Assembly: GCA_029552945.1 (NCBI GenBank)
Contig: JAKPDD010000023.1
Location: 1 to 64,000 of the forward strand
Reading direction: 5' to 3'
Length of the DNA stretch: 64,000 nt
Source of the DNA: Spirochaetota bacterium
GTDB lineage: Bacteria; Spirochaetota; GWB1-36-13; JAKPDD01
This document shows, piece after piece, positions 44,715 to 54,197 of this stretch. The number at the start of each line of letters is the position of its first letter. The stretch's first letter is position 1. The notes below the pieces were generated by a model that ran no database searches, was not told where the DNA came from, and saw only the letters and a list, made by a program, of their open reading frames with translations. The translations under genes and the position numbers were made by a program.

Positions 44715-45992
44715 ATGGGGAAAAACGTCAATTTTAAAAATTTTTTTACACATCCAGAAGAATACGAAAAACAAAGAAAAAATGTATTAATAGAATTATT
44801 CACTTATTCTTTTACTTTTTATCTTATAATTTACAGTATAATAGACCTTTTTGTAAAATATAGTCCAATTGCTTTTTTGTTGCTCTTTTGTCTTATAAGT
44901 GGACAAATAAACTTTATACTTTTTAAAAAAAATAAAATAAAGATAAATACTGCTTCACTAATAATACTTACTTGCTCTATAATAATATTTTCATCTCTAT
45001 TTTACTTTGGGGGTATATCTAATTCTGGTATATTCTGGGTAATTCTATTTCCTGTAATGTCCTTTTCCCTAAGTGGAACAAAAAAAGGTTTAATTCTATC
45101 CTTAGGAATGTTTCTAATTTTAGTCTTTATATATTTTATAATAAAACCAATTCCCTCTTATCCTTTGAACTATACCATAATATTATTCTCTGTTTATATA
45201 CTTATTTCCTTATTTTCTTTTTTTTACCAATATTCTATTGAACAATATACAAACATTATAACAATCACAACAAGGAATCTATCAGAATCAAAAGAAAAAC
45301 TTGAAGACTATAATAAGCAACTTGAACATATAAATAGTATTAATAGTAAAATAGTAGCCCTAATTTCACATGATATAAAGGCAAATATAGGGAGTATAAA
45401 AAGTATTTTAGAAAAAGCAGACCCTGATTATATTAATGAAACTGTTAAAACAGCAATAATGGCATTGGAAGCAACAAATGAAACACTTGAAAAACTGGTA
45501 AACTGGTACAAAATACAGGTAAACAAACATCAATACACACCAATAAACATACCTATAAATGAACTAATAAATAAAGTATTACTATCTCTTGAGCCATTTA
45601 TTAAATCGAAATCAATAGAAATAATAAAAGACTTTAGAGCAGAAAGCCTGGTTATAGGCGATATCAATATGCTTGAAAGTGTACTAAGAAATATTATTTT
45701 AAACTCTATAAAGTTTACAAAATGTGGTAAAGAAATAAAAATATGTACTGAAACAAATGGCATATATGTAAAAGTAGGTATAGAAGACAAAGGGAGCGGC
45801 ATACCTGAACAAGTAATTAAACAACTTGAATCAAACCAAAGCATTGATTCTACACCAGGTTCTATTGGGGAAAAAGGATCAGGGCTTGGTTTAATAATAA
45901 CAAAAGAGTATCTTGCAAAACATAACAGCAGGTTGGAAATAAAAAATACAGGCAATGGGGCAATTGTTTCATTTAATTTGTTAAAGTCATAA
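44715..45992 (+). CDS. Membrane sensor histidine kinase (first of tandem pair)
   Basis: The 425-residue protein has about six transmembrane segments in residues 20-180, with the paired motif GGISNSGIFWVILFP, then a coiled coil, a HisKA domain with the phospho-His in ALISHDIKANIGS near residue 220, and a HATPase domain with N box NIILNSIKFT, G1 DKGSGIP and G2 GEKGSGLGLII. No response regulator is next to it. It shares the membrane part with the next gene (same GIFW, GTKKGLI and IKP motifs), so the two arose by duplication. They may feed a shared regulator elsewhere. Confidence 0.92.
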   Translation: MGKNVNFKNFFTHPEEYEKQRKNVLIELFTYSFTFYLIIYSIIDLFVKYSPIAFLLLFCLISGQINFILFKKNKIKINTASLIILTCSIIIFSSLFYFGGISNSGIFWVILFPVMSFSLSGTKKGLILSLGMFLILVFIYFIIKPIPSYPLNYTIILFSVYILISLFSFFYQYSIEQYTNIITITTRNLSESKEKLEDYNKQLEHINSINSKIVALISHDIKANIGSIKSILEKADPDYINETVKTAIMALEATNETLEKLVNWYKIQVNKHQYTPINIPINELINKVLLSLEPFIKSKSIEIIKDFRAESLVIGDINMLESVLRNIILNSIKFTKCGKEIKICTETNGIYVKVGIEDKGSGIPEQVIKQLESNQSIDSTPGSIGEKGSGLGLIITKEYLAKHNSRLEIKNTGNGAIVSFNLLKS

Positions 45993-46088
45993 ATCGATTA
46001 CTGTTTACAAAACATATAGTAGAATAAAAAATTTTTAAAATATAAATTTAAAGTAGACTAAAGTAATATTTTAAGTATAGGGCTAATT

Positions 46089-47405
46089 ATGCAAGATAAA
46101 GAAAGAAAAAATATAAAATTAGAAAAAGCAAACAAAATAGTAAACTTTGGGGAAAAATCACAGGCCAAACTTGTAAAATCGCTCCTTTTTTGGGGCCCAT
46201 TATTTTTTGTATCATACCTTTTGCTACACATTTTTGTTTTCGAGCCATTCCCATATGTTTACATTTTTTCATTTCTTACAATAGCTGATATATCTCTTTT
46301 AATTCTATTTAAAAAAAAGGTTGTAAGCTTAAAATTAGCAAGAAATATAATAATATTAACAACTGTAATATCCACAAATATATTATTTTATTTAGGTGGG
46401 GCATATTATACAGGAATATTCTGGATATTAGTTATTCCCCTTTTTTTATTTTTCTTTCTGGGAACAAAAAAAGGATTAATCTATTCACTAATATCATTTA
46501 CATTTCCAATAGTCATCCATTTTTTCCTTAAACCAAATTACAATTATAATTCAACATTTATTCTTATATTTCTCTCCACATATTTAGCAATAACAATGTT
46601 TACACTTTTTTATACCCTCATAATAGAAATACTAATAAAAAAATTAAATAGAGCCTATAAAAAAACAAAAACAGCTAATTATAAACTAATGTCAAGCAAT
46701 AAAAAACTTAAAATATCAAAAGAAAAATTAGTAGAAAGTAATATGTACAAAAATAAAATATTTTCAATACTATCACATGACCTTAAAAACAGTATAGGAT
46801 CAATAAAAAACCTACTTTATTTATTCCAGGAAGGGGATAAAGATATTCCATACAGCGATATAAAATTATCAGTTGACTCTGTATATAGTATACTTGAAAC
46901 ACTACTTGAATGGTCAAAAATACAGTTAAAAAAAGAAACTATTATAATAAAAGACTTTTATATAGATGAACTTATAGAAAAAATAATAAAAGACTTACAA
47001 CAATTAGCAGACCAGAAAAAAAACAAAATAGAAAAGAATCTAAAACATCTAAAAATAAAAGCAGATGAGAGGACAATAGAGATAGTAATAAAGAATCTTA
47101 TAAGTAATGCAATCAAGTTCAGCTACCATGGGGGTATTATTAAAGTAGAAACAATCGATAATCAAGAAAATGTAGAAATAATAGTAGAGGACTATGGGAT
47201 AGGAATAAATGAAGATATAGAAAAGAGTCTTAGAGATAAAAAACAGATAAAAATAAGAGAGGGAACAAACAAAGAATTAGGTACAGGGCTTGGCCTTTCT
47301 TTAAGTTATGAATTACTTCTTAAAAATAATAGTATTTTAAGAGCAGAAAGAAAAACTCAAGGTAGTAGATTTTATTTCTTGATTCCTAAAAGTCAAACTA
47401 TTTAA
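46089..47405 (+). CDS. Membrane sensor histidine kinase (second of tandem pair)
   Basis: The 438-residue protein repeats the design of the previous kinase: about six transmembrane segments with GGAYYTGIFWILVIP and GTKKGLIYSLI, coiled coil, HisKA with LSHDLKNSIGSIKNLLY near residue 236, and HATPase with NLISNAIKFSYHGG, EDYGIGIN and GTGLGLSL. It is about 100 bases downstream of its paralogue. The ATP-binding half is intact, so both may be active. No receiver domain is present. Confidence 0.92.
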   Translation: MQDKERKNIKLEKANKIVNFGEKSQAKLVKSLLFWGPLFFVSYLLLHIFVFEPFPYVYIFSFLTIADISLLILFKKKVVSLKLARNIIILTTVISTNILFYLGGAYYTGIFWILVIPLFLFFFLGTKKGLIYSLISFTFPIVIHFFLKPNYNYNSTFILIFLSTYLAITMFTLFYTLIIEILIKKLNRAYKKTKTANYKLMSSNKKLKISKEKLVESNMYKNKIFSILSHDLKNSIGSIKNLLYLFQEGDKDIPYSDIKLSVDSVYSILETLLEWSKIQLKKETIIIKDFYIDELIEKIIKDLQQLADQKKNKIEKNLKHLKIKADERTIEIVIKNLISNAIKFSYHGGIIKVETIDNQENVEIIVEDYGIGINEDIEKSLRDKKQIKIREGTNKELGTGLGLSLSYELLLKNNSILRAERKTQGSRFYFLIPKSQTI

Positions 47406-47492
47406 AAATTGATTTTAATTTGCTTTTAATTAATTTTTATATTATAAATTAAGTATTATAAATTTGATATTACATAAAGAGAGGAGAATAAA

Positions 47493-49166
47493 ATGAAAAA
47501 ATTACTGTTTTGTTTATATGGTTTATTAATAATTTCATGTAGTTCTTTGCCAACAAAAGAGGTTGAACTTGCCAAAAAAGAACTTGATGCTGCAAAGCAA
47601 TCAGAAGCTGATAAATATGCACCATACGATTATCAGGTAGCAGAAGAAAACTATAACAAGGCTGAATCTTTTATAAAAGAAAAAAAGGGTGATGAAGCAA
47701 AAAAACACGCTGAAACAAGTATAGGAAGTTCAAGAAAATCACTTATTGAATCAAAAGATAAAAGAACAAAAGATGCAATTGATAAACTTGAGGCCAAAAT
47801 AAATTCAATAAAATCAATGGAATACACAGGTGGAGTTAATCTATCAAAAGACCTTGCAAAAGAAGTTTATGATAAACTTGAACTGGTAAAAAAAATAAAC
47901 CCTTATGAAGAAAAACTTAAAGAGGCAAAAGACCTATACAATAATGCAAAAGATAAACTACCAACTATTGAAAAGAATATAAATAAGACAGAAGAGATAA
48001 AAGAGTTACAAGAATACATAAAGCTTATGGATGAGGCATATAATAGAGCAAACCAAACAGAAACAGAACTTGCTGAAGAAATGAAGAAAGTTGATTCTGA
48101 GTTTAAAGAAAAGTTTGAAGCAGCTATGATAGTCACTGATCTTAATACAAAAGTATCAAAAGGAAATGAGATTGTTGAAGCACTAAATAAAGATGAGTTT
48201 GTGAATACCTTCTATAAAGAAGAAAAAGATGAAGCAATAAAAGAGTTTGCTGCATTTTGTGAGGCTGTTAAAAATAATGACATTATTTTAGCACAAAACC
48301 ACCCCGGATTTGATAAACTACAGGCATTTTATAACAAAATGGTTGAAGAAAAAGAGGCTTTAAGAATAAAATTATCTCTTTTAACACAAAAAATTCTAGA
48401 TAAAACTAATGGTTTTTACAAACAGGAAGCTGAGTCATACCTTGAAAAAGCTGAAAGATTAAGAAAAGAAGTTTACAAGCTTTATGGTAAAGAACCTATG
48501 AAAGAAATGAAACCAGATCAGGTAAAATCATTATATATTGCAGAAAATGATGAAGAAAAAATTGAAGAAAACAAGGACTCAAATACAGATGATACCACAA
48601 AAGTTGAAGAAAATACTGAAAATAATGAAAATAAAAAAGATTTAATTGATGAAAATACTACAAGAACAGATGAAAATAATAAAGATATAGATGAAAATAA
48701 AGAAATTAAGGAAAAAAATGAAGATATAAAAAAAGAAGAAACAACAGTAAAAGAAGAGACAAAAGAAGTTAATGAAACTGAGTCCAAGGAAGAAAAAGCA
48801 AAAGAAGCTACAAACCCAGAAGATGCTATGTTGAACCAACTGGACTATCTGTATGAAAATGCTACATCTGAATATGAAAAAGAAAAATACTATGACTCTA
48901 TTGAAAAGGCAAAAGAGGCAATAGAACTTGCTGAAAAAATGATAGCCTTAAAAAAAGGAGCAACAGATAGTTATAGTAGCGTTGTTAAAGGGTATAAAAA
49001 ATATACTGTATCAAAAGGTGATTGCCTCTGGAGAATATCTATGAGAAAAAGTGTATACGGGAAAGCTTATTTATGGCCTATAATATGGTATGCAAATAAA
49101 GACTTAATAAAAAATCCTCATATTATTGAGCCAAAAATGGAGCTTAATATTCCAATATTTGAATAA
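47493..49166 (+). CDS. LysM-domain lipoprotein with acidic coiled-coil linker
   Basis: The 557-residue protein has a lipobox (LLIISC), about 300 residues of charged helices of DUF4398-like type (YAPYDYQVAEENYNKAESF near residue 43), a low-complexity Glu/Asn/Asp/Lys linker at about 360-440 and a C-terminal LysM domain (YTVSKGDCLWRIS near residue 506, ending KMELNIPIFE) that binds peptidoglycan. It would link the outer or inner membrane to the cell wall. A GGAGAATAAAATG site supports the start. It is coupled to the downstream HDAC-like gene by 2 bases. Confidence 0.87.
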   Translation: MKKLLFCLYGLLIISCSSLPTKEVELAKKELDAAKQSEADKYAPYDYQVAEENYNKAESFIKEKKGDEAKKHAETSIGSSRKSLIESKDKRTKDAIDKLEAKINSIKSMEYTGGVNLSKDLAKEVYDKLELVKKINPYEEKLKEAKDLYNNAKDKLPTIEKNINKTEEIKELQEYIKLMDEAYNRANQTETELAEEMKKVDSEFKEKFEAAMIVTDLNTKVSKGNEIVEALNKDEFVNTFYKEEKDEAIKEFAAFCEAVKNNDIILAQNHPGFDKLQAFYNKMVEEKEALRIKLSLLTQKILDKTNGFYKQEAESYLEKAERLRKEVYKLYGKEPMKEMKPDQVKSLYIAENDEEKIEENKDSNTDDTTKVEENTENNENKKDLIDENTTRTDENNKDIDENKEIKEKNEDIKKEETTVKEETKEVNETESKEEKAKEATNPEDAMLNQLDYLYENATSEYEKEKYYDSIEKAKEAIELAEKMIALKKGATDSYSSVVKGYKKYTVSKGDCLWRISMRKSVYGKAYLWPIIWYANKDLIKNPHIIEPKMELNIPIFE

Positions 49167-49168
49167 TA

Positions 49169-50473
49169 ATGAAAAGAAAAACAGGGCTATGCTTCTTCCC
49201 TGCATTTGACTGGGCAATTTCAAAAACACACCCTGAAAGGGAAGAGCGGCTCCTTTACACTTATGATCAGTTAAAAGAAGAGGGTGTTTTTAATCTTGAA
49301 AATATAATAGAATATAACCCTATTGAAATAGATAAGAAAGAGATAATTAGAACCCATATAATGGTTCCTGATGTTGATTCAAATATAACAGAATCACACC
49401 TTATTGCAGTAGGAGGTGCAATAGCACTTGCTGATGCTCTGATGAAAAAAGAGATAAACAATGGTTTTGCATTAATAAGACCGCCAGGACACCATTCTTT
49501 CAAAGTTGTTTATGGTAATAGAGGGTTCTGCAATATAAATAATGAAGCAATAGTTGTAGATTACTTACGAAGCAAATATAAAGTAAAAAAGATAGCAATA
49601 ATTGATACTGACTGCCACCACGGTGACGGCACACAGGACATATTCTGGTATGACCCTGACATATTATGTATATCAATGCACCAGGACGGAAGGACTTTAT
49701 ACCCAGGTACAGGTTTTATTGATGAATGTGGTGATGGGCATGGGACCGGTTATACACTAAACTTTCCTTTGCCGCCAAGCACCGGAGAAGATGGTTTTCT
49801 CCTAACATTAAGAGAAGGGATAATGCCAATAATAAGTGAGTTCAAACCAGATATAATAATAAACTCAGCAGGGCAGGATAACCATTACACAGATCCTATA
49901 ACAAACATGAGATTTTCAGCTCAAGGATATGCAAAGCTAACAGAAATACTTAATCCAGACCTTGCAGTACTTGAAGGAGGATACTCAATAGAAGGTGCTC
50001 TACCTTATGTTAACCTTGGAATACTCTTGGCCCTTGCTGGAATAGACTACTCAACTATAAAAGAGCCAGACTATTCAAGAGAAAAAGTTTCTGATAAAAA
50101 AGAGTACCTTGATTATATAAAAGAAGTAATAGACAAAGTACATCGTATATGGAAAAATAGAGGCAATATAGATAAATCAAAAATAAATAATGGTTTTATC
50201 TCAAGGTCAAAAAAAGTATTCTACGATACAGAATATATAACAGACACTCAGTACGAGTCTCTAAAACTGTGTGATAATTGTTCTGGTTTTATTACTATTG
50301 ATTCAAAATGTAGAGATAAAGGATATCATATATTTGCTATTACTATCCCATTTGATGCTTGTTCAACATGCGAAAAAGAGGCCTACGATCTGTATAATAA
50401 AAAAAATAATGAGTATGATATAGTATACCTTCAGGATAAAAAAAATGATAAATTTTATAACAAGAAATTTTAA
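49169..50473 (+). CDS. Histone-deacetylase-superfamily hydrolase with cysteine-rich C-terminal extension
   Basis: The 434-residue protein carries an arginase/deacetylase fold: RPPGHHSF near residue 109, IDTDCHHGDGTQDIF near 143 with the zinc ligands, CISMHQDGRTLYPGTG, INSAGQDNHYTDP near 230 and VLEGGYSIEGA near 272. Bacterial members deacetylate acetylpolyamines or acetoin-related substrates; the substrate here is open. After residue 300 an extension has CDNC, CRDK and CSTC, suggesting a zinc-binding domain not found in most members. It starts two bases after the LysM gene. Confidence 0.85.
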   Translation: MKRKTGLCFFPAFDWAISKTHPEREERLLYTYDQLKEEGVFNLENIIEYNPIEIDKKEIIRTHIMVPDVDSNITESHLIAVGGAIALADALMKKEINNGFALIRPPGHHSFKVVYGNRGFCNINNEAIVVDYLRSKYKVKKIAIIDTDCHHGDGTQDIFWYDPDILCISMHQDGRTLYPGTGFIDECGDGHGTGYTLNFPLPPSTGEDGFLLTLREGIMPIISEFKPDIIINSAGQDNHYTDPITNMRFSAQGYAKLTEILNPDLAVLEGGYSIEGALPYVNLGILLALAGIDYSTIKEPDYSREKVSDKKEYLDYIKEVIDKVHRIWKNRGNIDKSKINNGFISRSKKVFYDTEYITDTQYESLKLCDNCSGFITIDSKCRDKGYHIFAITIPFDACSTCEKEAYDLYNKKNNEYDIVYLQDKKNDKFYNKKF

Positions 50474-50490
50474 AACTTGAGGACATAAAG

Positions 50491-50874
50491 ATGAAAAAAA
50501 TCATTGTTATTTTTATAAGTCTAATAAACATACTATCATGTTCATCAAGTAAAGAATTGTCAATACTGGATGAATTAACAGGAATAATCAAGGAAGCAAA
50601 AAACGCTGAAGATGCAACAGAAAAACTTAAAAAATTCATAAATATTAAAAAAGAAATTATTAAAGAAATAGTTAATGATTTTAACAGCCTTGAATTAGAT
50701 AAACAGATGGAAAGATATCTTGAGTTTAATAGAAAATTATATGATAAAGATGGGCTTTTTGAGATAATAGAGACAAAAAACTATAACAAAGACGATAACT
50801 TCAATGAAGTATTTGAAGAGTTTAAGTCTAATCTTGCCCCATTCTTTCAAAAAGAGAGTAAGCTTGGTAGTTAA
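50491..50874 (+). CDS. Small lipoprotein
   Basis: The 127-residue product starts with a lipoprotein signal peptide (IFISLINILSC) and is otherwise a charged helical protein of unknown function. GAGGA precedes the ATG. It follows the HDAC-like gene by 17 bases and overlaps the convergent DUF5131 gene by 47 bases at its end. Confidence 0.75.
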   Translation: MKKIIVIFISLINILSCSSSKELSILDELTGIIKEAKNAEDATEKLKKFINIKKEIIKEIVNDFNSLELDKQMERYLEFNRKLYDKDGLFEIIETKNYNKDDNFNEVFEEFKSNLAPFFQKESKLGS

Positions 50875-51574
50875 CAAGTTCAACTAGTTTTTGAGGATAT
50901 TCTTTATAAGAACTTAAATTAAACCTATCTTTTATACACTTTTTATCTAAAAAAGTACCATATTGTTTAAAATAAAAGGATACATTATATTTTTTACACA
51001 TTTGAAGAATATTTTTGGCTGATAAAAGGCTCATTGGTCTTGCATACGCCCCAGTCTCACCACCTACTATAGCCCAATCAATACCACCAAGATCAATATC
51101 TTTTATGTAACCAAGTAAAGGTTCAAAAGATATAAACTTTATATAAGCATTTATAGATCTTAATATATCAATCCTATGTTTATAACTAATATTTTCAACA
51201 GTAACACCAACCATAAGATTCTTAGGTAGTTTTGAATTACCAAAGTAAAGTCTCATCCTCTCAGCTCTCTTTGTTAAAATCATATATATATGGTCAGTAG
51301 CCTCAATAACATTTAATATCTTATCAATATAATTAAAACTCATTCTTTCATAAAAAAGATCCCCCATAGAATTAACAAAAAAAATACTCTTTTTTTTCTC
51401 AGAAAAAGGCTTTTTAAGCCTATCAGGCAACAGTTTAAAATCAAAACCATCATTATAATCGTTGTTCCCAGACTCTCTTAACCTCTCAGCAAACCTGTAA
51501 GCATAGCAGTTTTTGCAGCCACTTGAAAACTTTTTACAACCCTTAAAAGGATTCCAGGCTTTAACTTTTATCAT
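50828..51574 (-). CDS. DUF5131 (phage Gp37/Gp68-type) protein
   Basis: The 248-residue protein matches the DUF5131 family, radical-SAM-like by its N-terminal cysteines (WNPFKGCKKFSSGCKNCYA near residue 8), with NSMGDLFYERM, MILTKRAERM, LMVGVTVENI, IKFISFEPLLG and DWAIVGGETGAYARPM. Function is unknown; family members occur in phages and in bacterial genomes. No phage neighbours are seen here. It overlaps the convergent lipoprotein gene by 47 bases. Confidence 0.88.
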   Translation of the reverse strand: MIKVKAWNPFKGCKKFSSGCKNCYAYRFAERLRESGNNDYNDGFDFKLLPDRLKKPFSEKKKSIFFVNSMGDLFYERMSFNYIDKILNVIEATDHIYMILTKRAERMRLYFGNSKLPKNLMVGVTVENISYKHRIDILRSINAYIKFISFEPLLGYIKDIDLGGIDWAIVGGETGAYARPMSLLSAKNILQMCKKYNVSFYFKQYGTFLDKKCIKDRFNLSSYKEYPQKLVELVNYQAYSLFERMGQD

Positions 51575-51778
51575 AATAACACAACCTTTATCAACATAAC
51601 TAGTTCTGTTTCTTATGGTCTAAATTTAAATCAGAAAAGATTAAAATATTAAACTTATTTTTTATCTTAAGATTATTGTAATTTTTCTCCATTAGATCAT
51701 ATAAAAATTTTCTTTAAAATTTTTATATTTAAAATTTTATAAATTAATTTTAATTTCTAAACAATAGGGAAAAAGTAA

Positions 51779-52633
51779 GTGAAATACATAGGAGCACATG
51801 TAAGCACTGAGGGTGGAGTTCAGAAAGCACCGATTAATGCATACAATATTGGGGCAAAAGCTTTTGCCTTGTTTGTAAAAAATCAGAGAAGATGGGAGGA
51901 GAGTCCTCTAAAAGATGAAACTATAAAAGCTTTTAAAGACAATATTGAAAAATATGGATATTCAACTGAAAGAATATTGCCACATGATGGGTATCTTATT
52001 AATCTTGGTCACCCTGAAAAAGAAAAGAGGGAAATTTCTCTAAGATCATTCATACATGAAGCTAAAAGATGTGAGGCTCTTTCTCTTAAATACCTTAATT
52101 TTCACCCAGGAAGTCACTTAAACCAGATATCAGAAGAGGAGTGTATTGATAACATAATAAACTCACTCAATCATGCACTAAAAGAGACAGACTATATAAA
52201 ACTTGTTATTGAGAATACAGCAGGGCAGGGGTCAAATATTGGGTACAAGTTCGAGCATATAAAAAATATTATTGAAGGAATAAATGACAAAAATAGAATA
52301 GGAGTCTGTCTTGATACATGTCACCTCTATGCATCAGGATACGATATAACAAAAAAAGAAAGTTATGAAGAAACAATAAAAGAGTTTGATAAGACTGTTG
52401 GACTTAAATACCTTATAGCATTTCATATAAATGATTCAAAAAAGGGGCTTGGTTCAAAAATAGATAGACATGAAAATCTGGGGAAAGGGACAATGGGGCT
52501 TGATGTTTTCAAGTATATTATAAATGACAGGCGATTTGAAGAAAAGATATTTATACTTGAAACAATAGATGAGAGCTTATGGAAAGATGAAATAGCTTTA
52601 TTATACAGTTTTTATGAAGAACTCAATTTATAA
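51779..52633 (+). CDS. nfo: Deoxyribonuclease IV (AP endonuclease)
   Basis: Nfo cleaves DNA at abasic sites. The 284-residue TIM barrel shows MKYIGAHVSTEGGV, NPGSHL-like FHPGSHL near residue 109, VIENTAGQGSNIG near 144, GVCLDTCHLYASGYDI near 177, FHINDSKKGLGSKIDRHENLGKG and a C-terminal FILETID, which carry the three zinc ions. The start is GTG with AGGG nine bases upstream. It overlaps the convergent recD by 11 bases, and so sits beside another DNA repair operon. Confidence 0.95.
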   Translation: MKYIGAHVSTEGGVQKAPINAYNIGAKAFALFVKNQRRWEESPLKDETIKAFKDNIEKYGYSTERILPHDGYLINLGHPEKEKREISLRSFIHEAKRCEALSLKYLNFHPGSHLNQISEEECIDNIINSLNHALKETDYIKLVIENTAGQGSNIGYKFEHIKNIIEGINDKNRIGVCLDTCHLYASGYDITKKESYEETIKEFDKTVGLKYLIAFHINDSKKGLGSKIDRHENLGKGTMGLDVFKYIINDRRFEEKIFILETIDESLWKDEIALLYSFYEELNL

Positions 52634-54197
52634 AATACTTTAACATACTACTTCTTCTCAGTTTTATTTCAAAACATTTTTTTAAGGTCTCCTCTTTACC
52701 AAATATAAATACCCTCTCTTTTGCCCTTGTTATAGCTGTATATAATATCTCTCTTGATAACATAGGGCTATCACTATTATCTGGCAAAAATATAAAAACA
52801 TTGTTATACTCACTACCCTGACTCTTATGTACAGTCACAGCAAAAGCATACTTATAATCTTTAATAAGATTAATGTTATAACCAATCTCATCAAGATATG
52901 CTATACCCTTTTTTCTATCAAGATATAAAATATCACCATTAAAAAGATTATTTTCATAGTCATTTCTGGTAATTATTATAGGGACATCTTTTATATAATA
53001 ATTCTTTACATAGCTATTCAAGACAATATTATTTATAGTATCAGAACCTCTCAACCCCCTATTTGTAAAGGTAAGTATTATTGATGACTTTTCTTCTGCC
53101 AAAATTTTTAAATAAAAATCGATAGCTATTTTAATTTTTCTATTGTCAAGATCAACAAAATAAACACCATTATCAAAATATTTAATATCAGAATTAACTA
53201 ATCTATTAAGATCAATATATTCAATAGACTCTTTAATTCTACCATCCCCCTCTTTTACCCTATCTGCAATATCTATTATCCTCCTGTTTTCAGTTCTGTA
53301 TACTTTTTTAAGTTCAATAACATACTCTTTCAGCAAATTAACCAGTTCTGAAAAAACTGCTCCCTCACCCACAGGAGGCAATTGATTTTTATCGCCTATT
53401 ATAATAATTTTAGAATCATCATCAAGCCCCTCCAGAAGTGCTCTAAACAGTGTAAGGTCTATCATAGAAGCTTCATCAACTATCAGAAGATCGCACTCAA
53501 GTCTATTCTCTCTATTAAATCTGAAACTGTTATAAGATGGATTATAGCTTAAAAGTCTATGAATAGTATAAGACTCAATCTCTCCTCCAACTTTACTGGT
53601 TAAAACATTTGCTGCTTTTCCCGTTGGTGCACATATTTTTATATTAGGGATTTTTTTATCTTTAAAAATCTCTTTAAGCCTTCTGTATATTCTAGTTGCA
53701 AGTGTTGTCTTCCCACTACCTGGGGGGCCAGTTATTACAGATATATTATTTGATAAGATCATATCTATAGTTGACTCATTATTAATTTCAAGAAAGTTTA
53801 GAGAATTAATATTTTTCTTGATCCTTTCACTTATATAACCTCCAACAATCATTTCATCAACAAAATGTCTATATGTTGATATAAAGAATTTGCCATCTTT
53901 TTCAAACCTTTTTAAAACAAAAAAGTTTTTATTCCTCTCATCCTCTGTAATTATTTTAGTGAAGTAGCCCTGGTAGTAATAATCTATAAATTCAGATCCC
54001 ATCTCAATCTCATAACAGGTAGAACCATTCTCAATTTCAATAAACAGAGAAGAAACAACATTAATTAAAGAGTATTTTATTTTATCATTAGAATACCCAA
54101 GAAGTTCAACAATGTCTCTTAGTATATATAACTGGAACTCATAAGGTAGTTGAATATTTACACTTGCCAGGTATGTTCTAATATCAGATAATTTCAT
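52623..54197 (-). CDS. recD: Exodeoxyribonuclease V alpha subunit RecD
   Basis: RecD is the 5'-3' SF1B helicase of the RecBCD complex for double-strand-break repair. The 524-residue protein has Walker A TGPPGSGKTTLA near residue 157, APTGKAANVLTSKVGG, LIVDEASMIDLTLF near 235, GDKNQLPPVGEGAVF near 261, a LTFTNRGLRGSD segment and the C-terminal AVTVHKSQGSEYNNVF and LYTAITRAKERVFI. A short RecD form. It follows recB with a 4-base overlap. Confidence 0.95.
   Translation of the reverse strand: MKLSDIRTYLASVNIQLPYEFQLYILRDIVELLGYSNDKIKYSLINVVSSLFIEIENGSTCYEIEMGSEFIDYYYQGYFTKIITEDERNKNFFVLKRFEKDGKFFISTYRHFVDEMIVGGYISERIKKNINSLNFLEINNESTIDMILSNNISVITGPPGSGKTTLATRIYRRLKEIFKDKKIPNIKICAPTGKAANVLTSKVGGEIESYTIHRLLSYNPSYNSFRFNRENRLECDLLIVDEASMIDLTLFRALLEGLDDDSKIIIIGDKNQLPPVGEGAVFSELVNLLKEYVIELKKVYRTENRRIIDIADRVKEGDGRIKESIEYIDLNRLVNSDIKYFDNGVYFVDLDNRKIKIAIDFYLKILAEEKSSIILTFTNRGLRGSDTINNIVLNSYVKNYYIKDVPIIITRNDYENNLFNGDILYLDRKKGIAYLDEIGYNINLIKDYKYAFAVTVHKSQGSEYNNVFIFLPDNSDSPMLSREILYTAITRAKERVFIFGKEETLKKCFEIKLRRSSMLKYFIN

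Noticed and set aside
48518-48839. Ser- and Phe-rich frames opposite the linker of the LysM lipoprotein.
   Set aside because: They are the complement of Glu/Lys-rich low-complexity codons, and have no start signals.
50828-51574. Treating the DUF5131 gene as evidence for a prophage.
   Set aside because: No integrase, capsid, terminase or attachment-like repeats occur in the window.
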